The translations under genes were made by a program, and so were the position numbers. From positions 1 through 64,000 of the forward strand of contig JADJGZ010000017.1 of assembly GCA_016707785.1 (NCBI GenBank): DNA of 64,000 nucleotides, in the 5' to 3' direction. Positions 26,601 to 35,530 of this stretch are shown one piece after another. The stretch is from Bacteroidales bacterium. GTDB taxonomy: Bacteria > Bacteroidota > Bacteroidia > Bacteroidales > UBA4417. Under the pieces are notes generated by a model. The model was given only the letters and a program-made list of their open reading frames with translations, made no database searches and had not been told where the DNA came from. Each line of letters starts with the position of its first letter. Position 1 is the stretch's first letter.

Positions 26601-29600
26601 TCCTCCAAAACAGGGATTGTTTGTATCAGCTGCTGCTGGTTGATCTTAAGCACTTTGCGACTTAGTACTTTTTCATTCTGCATCACCTCATAAATGGCTG
26701 TCACATCCTTTGCCGACGACCCCATCAGTACCAATGCATTTGATCCTGGTTCGAGCCGGGTTTCTGGTATTACAAACCATGAAACTTCCCCGGCCGGGAC
26801 CATTAACGATTTAGGATCATAAGCAAGGAAGTACCCTGTTTTTGTCACAATAGTTCCAAATGCATCTTTACTTTCAATAGCATAGAAATACCTTCCTGGT
26901 TTCCAACCTGGCATTCCTTTTAATTCAAGAAGGGAGTCGTTTTGGGAATCATAACTATAAGTATAAACCAGTTTTTCCTTTTCCCACGATTCATATTGAT
27001 CTTCCTGGTCATATACATCATTGGGAAATTCCTTTTCGAATTCAGCTCGGCTCATGATAAATTGATCCGGACGGCTCCAACTCCTGCTCTTAAATACTCT
27101 TTGAGGGTCTTTCAGTTTCCAGATATTTATACTGCCTTTCGAATTCTCCTTCTCTCCATTCAGATTTGTTGATGTTAGGACAAAAGAAGTCTGTTTGCCC
27201 AGGTTCAGCTGTTCAGGCAGGCTGAGGTTAAGCAGCAAGGCCTGATAACCCACCGAAACAGTGGTTTCACTTTCATGGGTCTCACCGTTAAGATCGGTAA
27301 CAGTAGCCAATACACGATAACTGAATACCGGAGAATATTTTGCTTCTAAAGAAGCATCAGCAATTGCTTTAAAATTGATGTCAAACTCACCCTTATCATC
27401 GGTAGTTGACACACCATTCGAAATTTCAATCTCAGGTGATTCAGGCATCCACTCTCTCCAACCCCACCACACATATGGGAACCGGGCGGTTCTAACCACC
27501 CTGTAACTCACTGCTGCATCGGTAATATTGCTCCCTGCATATGCCTGGGCTTTTCCGGTTACTTTCACCATTTCCCCCAGTTTATAGGACCCTTTTACAG
27601 GTGTAAAACTCACTTCAAATTTGGGCCTTTTATACTCCTCCACTTGCACTACCATTGCACCCGACTCATTCTGCAGTGTCATATTCCCGGTTAAGACAGA
27701 TGACGGAATAGTAAATGATCCTGAGAATGATCCATATTCATTACTAACAAGGTCGAGGGAGGATACCTTCTGATAATTAACATCATAGAAAGTTAATGTT
27801 GTCTTGTAGTTTGGCTTCAGCTTGACATCCAGCTTGCTTCTTTCCGTTACAATGCCTTTAAAGTAAAGCGTTTGTCCGGGACGATAAATGGCCCGGTCAG
27901 TGAAAAAATGTGATAATACCTGCTTTCTTGAATCATCTTGTTGATAATAGTATCCTGAGAAATAGCTTTCCGTGATAAATTTATCCCCATCAAGGGTAAA
28001 TTCTAAATAATACTGGTTATAATTGTCCTTCTTTATTGAGGGAATATTCAGGTAGCCTTCCTGATCAGAATAAAACACATTCCCGGGATTACTTTTGTAT
28101 GATCGGGTTTTGTAATCATATTCTTTAAAAAAACTCTGCACTTTAACTTTAGGAACAGGTTTTCCTTCCTGACTGTCGAGAACAAATAGCTCATAGGATC
28201 CATTCTCATTCCTGCGATCGATATAACTAATCCGTGTCCTCCAGAACCGGTTCAACGACACCTGGTTATCATTGGTAAATTCAGCATTAGCGCTGGCCAA
28301 AAGCACATAGTATCCTGGTTTTAGAGCCGGAAGCCTGAGTTCAGACCTGTGAAGTTGATAATCACCATCATCCGGAAGCTTTTGTGTCCATTCCAGGTCA
28401 GCCTTTTTCTGAAGATATGCAGCAATCAGGCCGGCTGTGCCATTTTCATTGATCTCACTCTCTGTTGAAGGGTCTGCCTTTATTAACCGAAAGAAAATTT
28501 CCCTGGTGTTTTTATAACTGAGCAAGGCCAGCGCAGGTTTATCAGGTAAAGCAGCATATTCGCAGGTAATTTCATGCGAATTTCTGCGTATCTGTTCCTG
28601 CAAAACCTTACAATTATGGGCTCCTAATGACTCCGGGAAACGCAGTATCGCATCTTCAGTAAGCTTTAATGCATCCCTTAAATCCCAGCGATTTTTTTCC
28701 GACTTTAATGGATCATAACTACCTCCGCGGGTTACCATAAGTTGAGCCATATAAAAAATCACCTCAGCAGAGCAGGGATTGAGCCTGTTGGTGTTTTCCA
28801 GCACCTTGAGTGCCGACAGGTAAAGACTGTCTTTTTCAGGCAGTATACAATGCTGGTGCACAAACGACAATCGTTTAAGATCTGCTTCAACAAAAGCTTC
28901 CGGATTTGTATCTTCTTGATGGAACTTAAGAAGCGACTGTAAAATTTGTATTGCTTTCAGATCAAAGGATAGGGTATCAGCGGAAGTGATAGTCAGCTTG
29001 TTAAACAACACAGCTTCACTGAAGTAATTATCCTGGTCAACAAGGAACTTATCAGCAGGTTGCGTGAGTCCTGCTTCTGAATTCATATAAAAATCAACAG
29101 CTCTGTAGGCCAGAAAATCGAAAAGTGTCGGCCTCAGACTCCGGGACTCAGGATAGCTGACAAGTATAGGTTCATAATCACTTAATGAAATGGACTGTAT
29201 CAGGGATTCATTTTCAAGAGAGAGGGTATAATGCCGGATACATTGCTGTACAATTCTTTTCAGATCCCAGGTAAGCATATCAGCCGGATCAAAATCACTG
29301 GTAGCAGTGCGTTCGTAGAATCGGTAGCGGTTATTCTGATAGTATCTCCAGTACAATTCAGCCAACATCGAATGCTGGATATTGCTGACAGCTGGCTGTG
29401 GTTCCTTCAGCTCTTCCTGTAATGAAAGGATTGCTTTTACCAGCATATCTTCTTCAAACTTCGACATCAAAGACAATCGATAAAGTGAGGCTTTCAGGAA
29501 TTGGGAAGTATTTCCATCCAACCTGGTTTCTGCATAGATAGGTTCAACAGTTTTCAATGCTGTTTGAGCCTGGCCCAGATTGAAGAGGGAATCGACCTGT

Positions 29601-29680
29601 TTCCATTCAACCTCATATTTTTTCTGTGAGAAAGCCATCAAGCCTGACATAATGATTAAGATAAAAAGGAGGTATTTCAT
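23639..29680 (-). CDS. Thioester-containing alpha-2-macroglobulin family protein
   Basis: A 2013-residue exported protein, larger than the E. coli homologue YfhM (about 1650). A signal peptide (KYLLFILIIMSGLMAFSQ) lacks a lipobox Cys, unlike lipid-anchored homologues. A helical N-terminal region (about 20-560) precedes MG2 (TDRAIYRPGQTLYFKG near 590), further macroglobulin domains, a linker rich in Pro/Val before the A2M domain (about 1235, ETAFFYPHLTTDENG), and the thioester domain with CAEQ, Cys near 1465. Such proteins trap attacking proteases by covalent linkage. I start at the Met of the signal peptide; the frame is open 68 codons upstream, but that extension is the translation of a dispersed repeat. 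Confidence 0.9.
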   Translation of the reverse strand: MKYLLFILIIMSGLMAFSQKKYEVEWKQVDSLFNLGQAQTALKTVEPIYAETRLDGNTSQFLKASLYRLSLMSKFEEDMLVKAILSLQEELKEPQPAVSNIQHSMLAELYWRYYQNNRYRFYERTATSDFDPADMLTWDLKRIVQQCIRHYTLSLENESLIQSISLSDYEPILVSYPESRSLRPTLFDFLAYRAVDFYMNSEAGLTQPADKFLVDQDNYFSEAVLFNKLTITSADTLSFDLKAIQILQSLLKFHQEDTNPEAFVEADLKRLSFVHQHCILPEKDSLYLSALKVLENTNRLNPCSAEVIFYMAQLMVTRGGSYDPLKSEKNRWDLRDALKLTEDAILRFPESLGAHNCKVLQEQIRRNSHEITCEYAALPDKPALALLSYKNTREIFFRLIKADPSTESEINENGTAGLIAAYLQKKADLEWTQKLPDDGDYQLHRSELRLPALKPGYYVLLASANAEFTNDNQVSLNRFWRTRISYIDRRNENGSYELFVLDSQEGKPVPKVKVQSFFKEYDYKTRSYKSNPGNVFYSDQEGYLNIPSIKKDNYNQYYLEFTLDGDKFITESYFSGYYYQQDDSRKQVLSHFFTDRAIYRPGQTLYFKGIVTERSKLDVKLKPNYKTTLTFYDVNYQKVSSLDLVSNEYGSFSGSFTIPSSVLTGNMTLQNESGAMVVQVEEYKRPKFEVSFTPVKGSYKLGEMVKVTGKAQAYAGSNITDAAVSYRVVRTARFPYVWWGWREWMPESPEIEISNGVSTTDDKGEFDINFKAIADASLEAKYSPVFSYRVLATVTDLNGETHESETTVSVGYQALLLNLSLPEQLNLGKQTSFVLTSTNLNGEKENSKGSINIWKLKDPQRVFKSRSWSRPDQFIMSRAEFEKEFPNDVYDQEDQYESWEKEKLVYTYSYDSQNDSLLELKGMPGWKPGRYFYAIESKDAFGTIVTKTGYFLAYDPKSLMVPAGEVSWFVIPETRLEPGSNALVLMGSSAKDVTAIYEVMQNEKVLSRKVLKINQQQLIQTIPVLEEHRGNITVNMAFVKMNRSWQSTKTIEVPWTNRKLDIRFASFRSKLKPGEDEEWLISIRDHKGEKAWAEMLAGMYDASLDAFVPNVWNFNILNYFNMHYSWDVNSAFGNRGSIQNWYPGSGASLKSRTYDRLNWFGFEDYGGYQIRRAEGLKMADMAVADESPLMSKEKLPAREENESIFINVEAKGVPPPVSGVTEPQVTQPAKVRSDFKETAFFYPHLTTDENGDLQIRFKMPESLTKWKMMGLAVSKDLKVGQVEKSLVTQKELMVFPNAPRFFREGDKMEFSCKISNLSDTRIQGSSVLQLFDAFTMKPVGEGVLTDTATKEFSIDKGGNTVISWKLSIPEDLQAIVYRVTASSGIFSDGEEAVIPVLTNRMLVTESLPLPVNGNQTRKFNFEKLIRSGKESSTLRNYRLTLEYTSNPAWYAVQALPYLMEYPYECAEQVFSRYYANSLASHIANSDPKIKAVFESWKSISPDALKSNLEKNQELKSILLEESPWVQEASNESERKQRIAILFDLNRMNNELGSALKKLNEMQAPNGGWPWFKGMPDNRYITQHIVTGLGHLDHLGVTEFRQDSKSLAMLQSAIRYLDARIKEDFDKIVKEDKDYLKNDHLGYEVVQYLYARSYFMVDIPLEKQEMEAFNYFKSQAGTYWKTRNNYLKGMLALALHRFSETKTAGLIMRSISETALHNEEMGMYWRNETRGWFWYQAPIETQALLIEAYDEVLNDQESVEELKIWLLKQKQTQDWKTTKATSEAVYALLLRGSDLLSSDKLVSIQLGSEKVDPGKLEGNAQPEAGTGYFKTSWSRSEIRPEMGKVTITNPNPTVAWGSLYWQYFEQLDKITPAQTPLSLSKKLFREVNTATGPVIVPVDEQHALKVGDKIVVRVELRTDRDMEYVHLKDMRASAFEPLNVLSGYRWQDGLGYYESTRDASSNFFISYLPKGTYVFEYRLFATQKGDFSNGITSVQCMYAPEFSAHSEGIRVKVE

Positions 29681-29764
29681 TTTAGGTGCTTTTTTTATTC
29701 TTGTATAAATATAACAACGAAGGTGATACTTAGATGCCATTCTTTGAAAATTCCATAAATTCTG

Positions 29765-29832
29765 TGCTGAGTGCCCCGAAGGGGAGCCTTTGGCTCTGGG
29801 TGCTGGGTGCTGAGTGCTGAGACATTGGCCAT
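29765..29832. repeat. Dispersed repeat with CCCCGAAGGGG core
   Basis: A GTGCTGAGTGCCCCGAAGGG segment and following GTGCTGG/GTGCTGA heptamers. The inverted counterpart lies at about 46200-46248 before glyQS, sharing the GAGCC...GGCTCCCCTTCGGGG core and CAGCACTCAGCAC tail. The core can form a small CCCC-GAA-GGGG hairpin. Confidence 0.85.
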
Positions 29833-29937
29833 GGGTGCTTCGAAAGGAAGCTTGTGGCTCGAAGTTTCGGGCCCATAAAGGCAAATTCCTCTTTTCAGGA
29901 ATAATCTAATCAGATTGCAGCATGTTCAGGTAATTCG

Positions 29938-30090
<153 letters not shown>

Positions 30091-30094
30091 AGTA

Positions 30095-30895
30095 TCATTT
30101 CTTTGGCTCAAAATTAAGGGGATTTGCAAGTCCGGAATAAGAGACAAGTTCCACCCGGGCACTCCCAACAGCCAATTCTGTTTCAATAAGGACTGGAATC
30201 CGATTCTTATCATCCGTCACCCAGATGGTAACCGGAAAAGGGTCATCGAATACATATCCGGTAGCCACCATAGGTTTGATTTTCAGGCAGGAAAAAATAC
30301 CCAGCTTGATTTTAACGGTTTCTTTCCCCAAATAGCGAATCTTTGATTGATATACAGAATCGTCGAGCATAAAAGGAATTGGAAATTCTTTTCCCGGCTT
30401 GGCACCTTCCAGGTTTAAACAACGGGCATAATAGAAAGCAGAGATGATATCCTGAATATTCTCAGGAATAAAAGTTACTTTTTGCGGACTAACTGCAATT
30501 TTATCCTTGTGACGAAAAGTGATATTATCGTTCTTAATATACTTGTTCTCCCTTGATCGCTTGCTGAAATACCAGGGCAAAATTGACTCCTCATCAAAGA
30601 AACTCTCAAAACGTTCTTCTACCTGGTAAAACATCTCAATCAGACCGGTTGTCTTACCATAGCCCACAGCATGGAAGGTGTTTCTTCCATTAATTAATTT
30701 ATTCTCCTTTGTAATTTCCAGGGTCGCGGAGCCTGCTGTAAGATTTCCGGTAAGCGCCGAATGAAAAGCTACTCTGAAATTCAGTTTTTCTCCTCTTTTG
30801 AAATAATCATTCTCAACAGACCGGAATTTTTGTGCAGATACAGCACCGGACATGATTAAACAAGAAAAGAGAATGGAAATGGCATAAAATCTCAT
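30095..30895 (-). CDS. Exported DUF3108 domain protein
   Basis: A 266-residue protein with a signal peptide (FYAISILFSCLIMSGAVSAQ). The body matches DUF3108: FKRGEKLNFRVAFHSALTGNL near the N-terminus, LPWYFSKRSRENKY, DIISAFYYAR and VTIWVTDDKNRIPVLIE toward the end, the last being the most conserved part. The family is predicted to form a beta-rich periplasmic or outer-membrane-associated protein of unknown function. Start chosen at the Met of the signal peptide; the frame extends 13 codons further. Confidence 0.8.
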   Translation of the reverse strand: MRFYAISILFSCLIMSGAVSAQKFRSVENDYFKRGEKLNFRVAFHSALTGNLTAGSATLEITKENKLINGRNTFHAVGYGKTTGLIEMFYQVEERFESFFDEESILPWYFSKRSRENKYIKNDNITFRHKDKIAVSPQKVTFIPENIQDIISAFYYARCLNLEGAKPGKEFPIPFMLDDSVYQSKIRYLGKETVKIKLGIFSCLKIKPMVATGYVFDDPFPVTIWVTDDKNRIPVLIETELAVGSARVELVSYSGLANPLNFEPKK

Positions 30896-31011
30896 TCGGG
30901 AAAGTTCATCTATTATCATATGATTAAACAGCAAAGTTCAGGGTTTGTCGGCATAACGCTCAAATTATGTTCCAAAGTGTTGAAACCTGCCAAATATCAG
31001 AAAGGATTTAA

Positions 31012-31418
31012 GTACCAAGAACCAAAATCCAAGTCCCAAATCCCATCCGCCAGCTGGCGGACCAAGATCCATCCGCCAGCCGGCGGACAAAGTCTCAAAT
31101 CCAAAGATCCTCAAACAAAAATCCGCAATCCCACATCAAACATCAGACATCAAACATCAAACATCAGACATCAGACATCAAACATCAGACATTCAACATC
31201 CGAAATTATCAGTGCTGGGTGCTGGGTGCTGAGTGCTGGGTAATGGGTAATGAATCAAATATCCCAAAATCCAAGTCCCATGATCCATGCGCCGGTTGGC
31301 GGACCAATATCCGCAATTAACATCCCACATTAGACTTCCAACATCCGCCATTCCTAATCCACAATCCACAATCCCACATCAGACATCAAACATCAAACAT
31401 CAGACATCAAACATCAGC
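31012..31418. repeat. Composite repeat region with palindromes and heptamers
   Basis: This spacer of about 500 bp holds no gene. It contains two GC-rich palindromes, TCCGCCAGCTGGCGGA (31046-31061, perfect) and a near-identical copy with CCGG centre (31072-31087), a degenerate third near 31288; two blocks of ACATCAA/ACATCAG heptamers (about 31133-31205 and 31376-31418); and a GTGCTGG/GTGCTGA heptamer block near 31211-31250. AAATCCAAGTCCC-like units fill much of the rest. Confidence 0.85.
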
Positions 31419-31650
31419 CATTCACCACCTTCAAGGCTCCACCAGGGCAAAAACGGGCCTGACTCATTAAAATCGTAAACTGCCTCTCGGAAACAGGAAT
31501 GCTGTAAATACCAGGTTTTTCGATAATGGGAGGGATTCCCTTAAGACATTTACCGCCATGAAGACAGTTTTCTCCATCCCAGCGTATGGTGTGGGAAGAA
31601 TATGTAAAATATTTTGTGCGATTCACCAGGAAGGAAGGTAAAAAAGTCAA
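31414..31650 (-). CDS. Small [4Fe-4S] mono-cluster domain protein (YjdI-like)
   Basis: A 78-residue protein of the divergent single-cluster ferredoxin type. The family signature appears as RWDGENCLHGGKCLKGIP and ARFCPGGALKV, giving three Cys in the usual positions; the fourth ligand is not obvious. YjdI-like proteins are small cytoplasmic proteins of unknown role. The 3' end touches a heptamer repeat, and an HdrB-like Fe-S protein gene lies 81 nt upstream. Confidence 0.7.
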   Translation of the reverse strand: MTFLPSFLVNRTKYFTYSSHTIRWDGENCLHGGKCLKGIPPIIEKPGIYSIPVSERQFTILMSQARFCPGGALKVVNG

Positions 31651-31731
31651 TACAGTTCGTCTGTCTCAGGCAAGTGATTGATCTTATTGAGACAGCTTCT
31701 TTTCGGAGCACAAAATTACTTTGATTCTTCC

Positions 31732-32520
31732 TTAAATTCCTAATGAAATTACTATTAATTCTGCGAGATCGTAGTTTTTTATTTCTTCGCTTTTATCCTT
31801 GTACTTTAATCCGTCAGTGAGCATGGTCATACAGAATGGGCAGGCTGTAGCAACGATTTCAGCACCGGTAGCTATCACTTGTTCAGTTCGTTCAGCATAC
31901 ACCTCCTTTTTGCCGGGTTCTGCCTCTTTAAACATTTGTGCTCCACCAGCTCCGCAACAAAGGGCAAAGCTCCTGTTTTTCTCTATTTCAATCTTTTTAG
32001 CCGGCAGGGAATTCAAAATATCTCTCGGAGCCTGGTATTCGCCATTCCCTCTTCCAAGATAACAAGGGTCGTGGTAAGTGATGGTCTGGCCGGCAAAAAT
32101 ATTCGGATTGATCGGTATCTTGCCCGAATCCATTAGTTCTTTCAGAAATTGGGAATGATGATAGACCTCATAATTCCCGCCCAGATCGGGATACTCATTC
32201 TTGAAAATATTATAACAGTGCGGACAGGTAGTGAGTATTTTCTTTACTTCATACATTTTTAAAATTTCAATTACTTGTAGTGCCTGCATCTGGAAAAGCA
32301 TCTCATTTCCTGCACGCCTGGCCGGATCACCATTACATGTTTCTTCAGTGCCGAGTACGGCATAACTGGTATTTGTATAATGTAATAGCTTGGTAAAGGC
32401 GCGGGCTACTTTCTTGTATCTGTCGTCGAATGCTCCTGCACAACCTACCCAATACAAGTATTCCGGACGTTCGCCAGATGCAAAAACATCGGCCATAATG
32501 GGAACATTGATAATAGCCAT
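31732..32520 (-). CDS. HdrB/GlpC-like CCG-domain Fe-S protein
   Basis: A 262-residue soluble protein with two cysteine-rich (CCG) half-domains, which bind a noncubane cluster in heterodisulfide-reductase-type proteins. First half: YWVGCAGAFDDR near 25, EETCNGDPARR near 60 and TTCPHCYNIF near 100. Second half: YHDPCYLGRGNGEYQ near 152, LCCGAGGAQMF near 190 and ATACPFCMTML near 230. In Bacteroidota this type usually follows a membrane or ferredoxin-like partner with two [4Fe-4S] clusters and passes electrons to an unknown acceptor. No such partner is adjacent here: the upstream gene is tadA. It may work with a partner encoded elsewhere. Confidence 0.8.
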   Translation of the reverse strand: MAIINVPIMADVFASGERPEYLYWVGCAGAFDDRYKKVARAFTKLLHYTNTSYAVLGTEETCNGDPARRAGNEMLFQMQALQVIEILKMYEVKKILTTCPHCYNIFKNEYPDLGGNYEVYHHSQFLKELMDSGKIPINPNIFAGQTITYHDPCYLGRGNGEYQAPRDILNSLPAKKIEIEKNRSFALCCGAGGAQMFKEAEPGKKEVYAERTEQVIATGAEIVATACPFCMTMLTDGLKYKDKSEEIKNYDLAELIVISLGI

Positions 32521-32680
32521 AGAAACTGGTATTAATTAAAACTGATTTGTAGTTTGGAAAACAAGCTCCTGTCAGAGTCGCTAAAATAGGAATAATTCAG
32601 TAAAGCCTGGACTGCCTTAACGAATTAGACAGACGATAAATTAACAGATTCTTGTAGATTTTGTATGTACGTGCAAGAGG

Positions 32681-33145
32681 TCAATTCTGGCTGGATTTCG
32701 GAAATCTTTTACGCTGGAAAAATTCTTTCATAAGTGCTGCACATTCTTCTTCCATTATCCCTTTTACAACAATAGTCCGGGGATGAAGCACCGGACTTTT
32801 TAAAAGAGTATAACCCCTTTTTTCGTCACCGGCTCCATATACTACTTTGCCAATCTGAGCCCAGAATGATGCCCCTGCACACATTGGGCAAGGTTCAACA
32901 GTTACATACAATGTGCAATCCTGCAGATATTTTCCTCCTAAGAAATTAGAAGCAGCAGTGAATGCTTGCATTTCGGCATGAGCTGTAACATCATTCAATC
33001 GCTCCGTAAGGTTATGTGCCCTGGCGATGATTCGGTTATCACATACAATCACGGCACCAATCGGAACTTCGTCTTCATCAAAAGCTTGTCTGGCCTCCAT
33101 CAGGGCCGCTTTCATAAAGTGTTCGTCTGAAAAAACGCTGAACAT
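32681..33145 (-). CDS. tadA: tRNA-specific adenosine deaminase
   Basis: A 154-residue zinc deaminase converting adenosine 34 of tRNA-Arg(ACG) to inosine. The catalytic HAEM (His zinc ligand, Glu proton shuttle) and PCPMCAGA zinc motif are intact, and the N-terminal FMKAALMEARQAFDEDEVPIGAVI is typical. Start at the Met before FSVFSDEHF fits relatives; two Met codons lie further upstream in frame (33151 and 33184). Single gene, minus strand. Confidence 0.85.
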   Translation of the reverse strand: MFSVFSDEHFMKAALMEARQAFDEDEVPIGAVIVCDNRIIARAHNLTERLNDVTAHAEMQAFTAASNFLGGKYLQDCTLYVTVEPCPMCAGASFWAQIGKVVYGAGDEKRGYTLLKSPVLHPRTIVVKGIMEEECAALMKEFFQRKRFPKSSQN

Positions 33146-33385
33146 AACCATACTATATCCGGCAAAGATAATTTTTTCAAGCAAAAAGTATTTCTTTTAA
33201 AATACCGTTTTCCCAATTCAGTATAGTGAGAGTTTATGGCTCTATTATTCCATTTTCCTGCATCTTCATTCATTTGTGAATGACTCATATAAATAATTTA
33301 CATATTTGCATAAATAAATAAGTAAGAACCATTTTAAATAAATACAAAAATTAGTAATATTGCACTTTCATTTACAAGAGGACTA

Positions 33386-34555
33386 ATGATCAGAAAGTTA
33401 CTCAATAGACCAAAGCATTTTATAGTATTTCTTGGGATATTCCTGATGTTTGTCTTTTCAGTGCAAGCCACTGAAAATGATTCAGTTGTTAGTCATGACC
33501 AACCTTCTGCCGAAGCTGCTGGTGAACATCATGCTGATGCTGAAGAATTCAATGCAGGGAAGATGATTATCGAGCATATTATTGATGCTCATGAGTGGCA
33601 TATCCTTACCTGGAAAGGCCATCATGTTTCCATCCCTTTACCGGTCATTTTGCTGGATAATGGCAGTCTTGTCACCTTTTGTTCAAGCCGGCTGCATCAC
33701 GGGGAATCTTATAATGGATATATTCTGGCTGAAGAAGGACCCAATAAAGGTCGTATAGTAAAGGTAAATGCTGACGGTCATATAGATGAACAAGCTACTG
33801 TTCCTATTGATTTCTCAATTACCAAAACAGTTCTTTCCCTTTTCATAGGAGCAGCACTTCTTCTGATTATCTTCCTTTCAGCAGCCAGGCGCTATAAAGC
33901 CAATCCCAACAGGGCACCTAAAGGCATTCAATCATTGGTTGAACCATTGATACTGTTTGTCAGGGATGATATTGCCATTCCCGCTATCGGCAAAAAGAAG
34001 TATATGAAATATATGCCTTACTTGCTGACCATTTTCTTCTTTATTTTCCTGAATAACCTCATGGGGTTAATCCCTTTCTTTCCAGGCGGCGTAAATCTAA
34101 CCGGTAACCTTGCTATTACAATGGTATTAGCCATATTTACCTTCATTATCACCACCTTTAGCGGAAACAGGAGTTACTGGGTACACATCATCAACACCCC
34201 CGGGGTTCCCTGGTGGCTAAAGATTCCTGTTCCCCTTATGCCTGTTGTTGAAATCATCGGACTGATCACAAAGCCTTTTGTGTTGATGGTCCGTCTCTTT
34301 GCCAACATTACAGCAGGCCATATTATTCTTCTGGGCTTTATGAGCCTTATCTTTATCTTCGGGAGTATGTCGCCCTGGATTGGCGTTGCTGTTTCCCCGG
34401 TATCCATACTCTTTGGAGTATTTATGACCCTTTTGGAATTGCTGGTCGCCTTTATCCAGGCTTACGTATTTGCTTTACTATCAGCCATATATTTTGGAAT
34501 GGCAGTGGAAGAGCATCATCATGAGCATGCATCCGGTCACGAACCTCAACATTAA
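33386..34555 (+). CDS. atpB: ATP synthase F0 subunit a
   Basis: A 389-residue subunit a, longer than the E. coli protein by an N-terminal part of about 120 residues with a signal-like helix and a His/Glu-rich segment, as seen in other Bacteroidota. The catalytic half-channel region is conserved, with the essential Arg in VLMVRLFANITAGH near 304 and later EEHHHEHASGH at the C-terminus. It forms the stator channel with the c-ring and heads the atpBEFHAG cluster. No atpI is seen upstream; 241 nt separate it from the divergent tadA. Confidence 0.95.
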   Translation: MIRKLLNRPKHFIVFLGIFLMFVFSVQATENDSVVSHDQPSAEAAGEHHADAEEFNAGKMIIEHIIDAHEWHILTWKGHHVSIPLPVILLDNGSLVTFCSSRLHHGESYNGYILAEEGPNKGRIVKVNADGHIDEQATVPIDFSITKTVLSLFIGAALLLIIFLSAARRYKANPNRAPKGIQSLVEPLILFVRDDIAIPAIGKKKYMKYMPYLLTIFFFIFLNNLMGLIPFFPGGVNLTGNLAITMVLAIFTFIITTFSGNRSYWVHIINTPGVPWWLKIPVPLMPVVEIIGLITKPFVLMVRLFANITAGHIILLGFMSLIFIFGSMSPWIGVAVSPVSILFGVFMTLLELLVAFIQAYVFALLSAIYFGMAVEEHHHEHASGHEPQH

Positions 34556-34595
34556 AAAGTAATTTTTCTTCATTAACAACCATAAATTCAATCCT

Positions 34596-34859
34596 ATGTC
34601 ACTATTAGCCGTATTACTCCAGGCAGCAGCCAACCTGGCCCCAGTAGCAATCATGGGTGCCGGTATCGGAGCAGGAATCGCAGCTATAGGCGCAGGTATC
34701 GGAATTGGCCAGATTGGTAAGGGTGCGCTCGAATCAATCGCTCGTCAACCCGAAAGCGTCGGCGATATCCGTTCGAATATGATCGTTGCAGCAGCTCTAA
34801 TCGAAGGGGTAGCCTTCTTCGCAATTGTAGTTTGTCTGCTTATCGTATTTCTTGCCTAA
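34596..34859 (+). CDS. atpE: ATP synthase F0 subunit c
   Basis: An 87-residue two-helix proteolipid. Helix 1 is Gly-rich (GAGIGAGIAAIGAGIGIG), the loop is ARQPES, and helix 2 carries the ion-binding Glu in AALIEGVAFF near 69. The residues that define sodium binding in Ilyobacter/Propionigenium (Gln in helix 1 aligned with this site, and Ser after the Glu) are absent, Ile and Gly standing there, so proton coupling is expected. It lies 40 nt after atpB and is followed by a strong hairpin. Confidence 0.95.
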   Translation: MSLLAVLLQAAANLAPVAIMGAGIGAGIAAIGAGIGIGQIGKGALESIARQPESVGDIRSNMIVAAALIEGVAFFAIVVCLLIVFLA

Positions 34860-34872
34860 CAAGCTTATTCAG

Positions 34873-34909
34873 TTCATAACATCCCCGCGACTGGCAGGGA
34901 TGTTATGAA
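34873..34909 (+). promoter_or_regulatory. Hairpin between atpE and atpF
   Basis: TTCATAACATCCC (34873-34885) and its perfect reverse complement (34897-34909) form a 13-bp stem with an 11-nt loop, starting 13 nt after atpE. There is no long T run after it, only TTGTTTATTTG. A hairpin here could protect the upstream atpBE mRNA or attenuate downstream genes, since the c subunit is needed in many copies. Confidence 0.7.
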
Positions 34910-34986
34910 TTGTTTATTTGACATTCTCATCAGAAAATAACGATGGGAGTATGGAAGGTTTTAGGGAACAAAAAAGTTAAAGAATT

Positions 34987-35481
34987 ATGGAACTGGTAAA
35001 AGTAGATATTGGCTTATTATTCTGGATGACACTGACCTTTGGAACAGTGCTTTTTATCCTGGGTAAATTCGCATGGAAACCAATCATGAAAATGCTTCAC
35101 GAAAGGGAAGAATCCATCGAGAAGGCTTTACATGCAGCTGAAGAAGCAAAAAAAGAAATGCTCAAACTTAAAGCTGGTAACGAACAATTATTACTTGAAG
35201 CAAAGGAAGAGCGGGATGCTTTGATGAGAGATGCAAGAAAAGTGAAGGAAGCTATTATCGATGAAGCCCGGTTAAAAGCAAATGAAGAAGCTAATAGAAT
35301 CATTGAGAATGCCCGGGAAAGTATTCAGTTTGAAAAAATGGCCGCCATCAATGAGCTAAAAAATCAAATAGCCTCGATTTCTATTGAGATTGCCGAGAAA
35401 CTGATCGGTCAGGAACTGGCAGATAAGGAAAAACAAAACCAATTGACTGAAAAACTTCTTAAAGAAGTTAAGATCAACTAA
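34987..35481 (+). CDS. atpF: ATP synthase F0 subunit b
   Basis: A 164-residue peripheral-stalk subunit: one N-terminal membrane helix (LLFWMTLTFGTVLFILGKFAW) then a long charged coiled coil to the C-terminus (about 35-160). The helix-to-stalk transition WKPIMKMLHEREESI is typical. It follows the atpE hairpin and a 127-nt gap, larger than other gaps in the cluster. Confidence 0.93.
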   Translation: MELVKVDIGLLFWMTLTFGTVLFILGKFAWKPIMKMLHEREESIEKALHAAEEAKKEMLKLKAGNEQLLLEAKEERDALMRDARKVKEAIIDEARLKANEEANRIIENARESIQFEKMAAINELKNQIASISIEIAEKLIGQELADKEKQNQLTEKLLKEVKIN

Positions 35482-35530
35482 ATTCTAAAAAGTCTGCATC
35501 CCAACTTGCCAAATACGATAGCATTCCAAA

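Noticed and set aside
34596..34859. Sodium-coupled ATP synthase
   Set aside because: The helix 1 Gln and the Ser after the Glu that define sodium c-rings are replaced by Ile and Gly.
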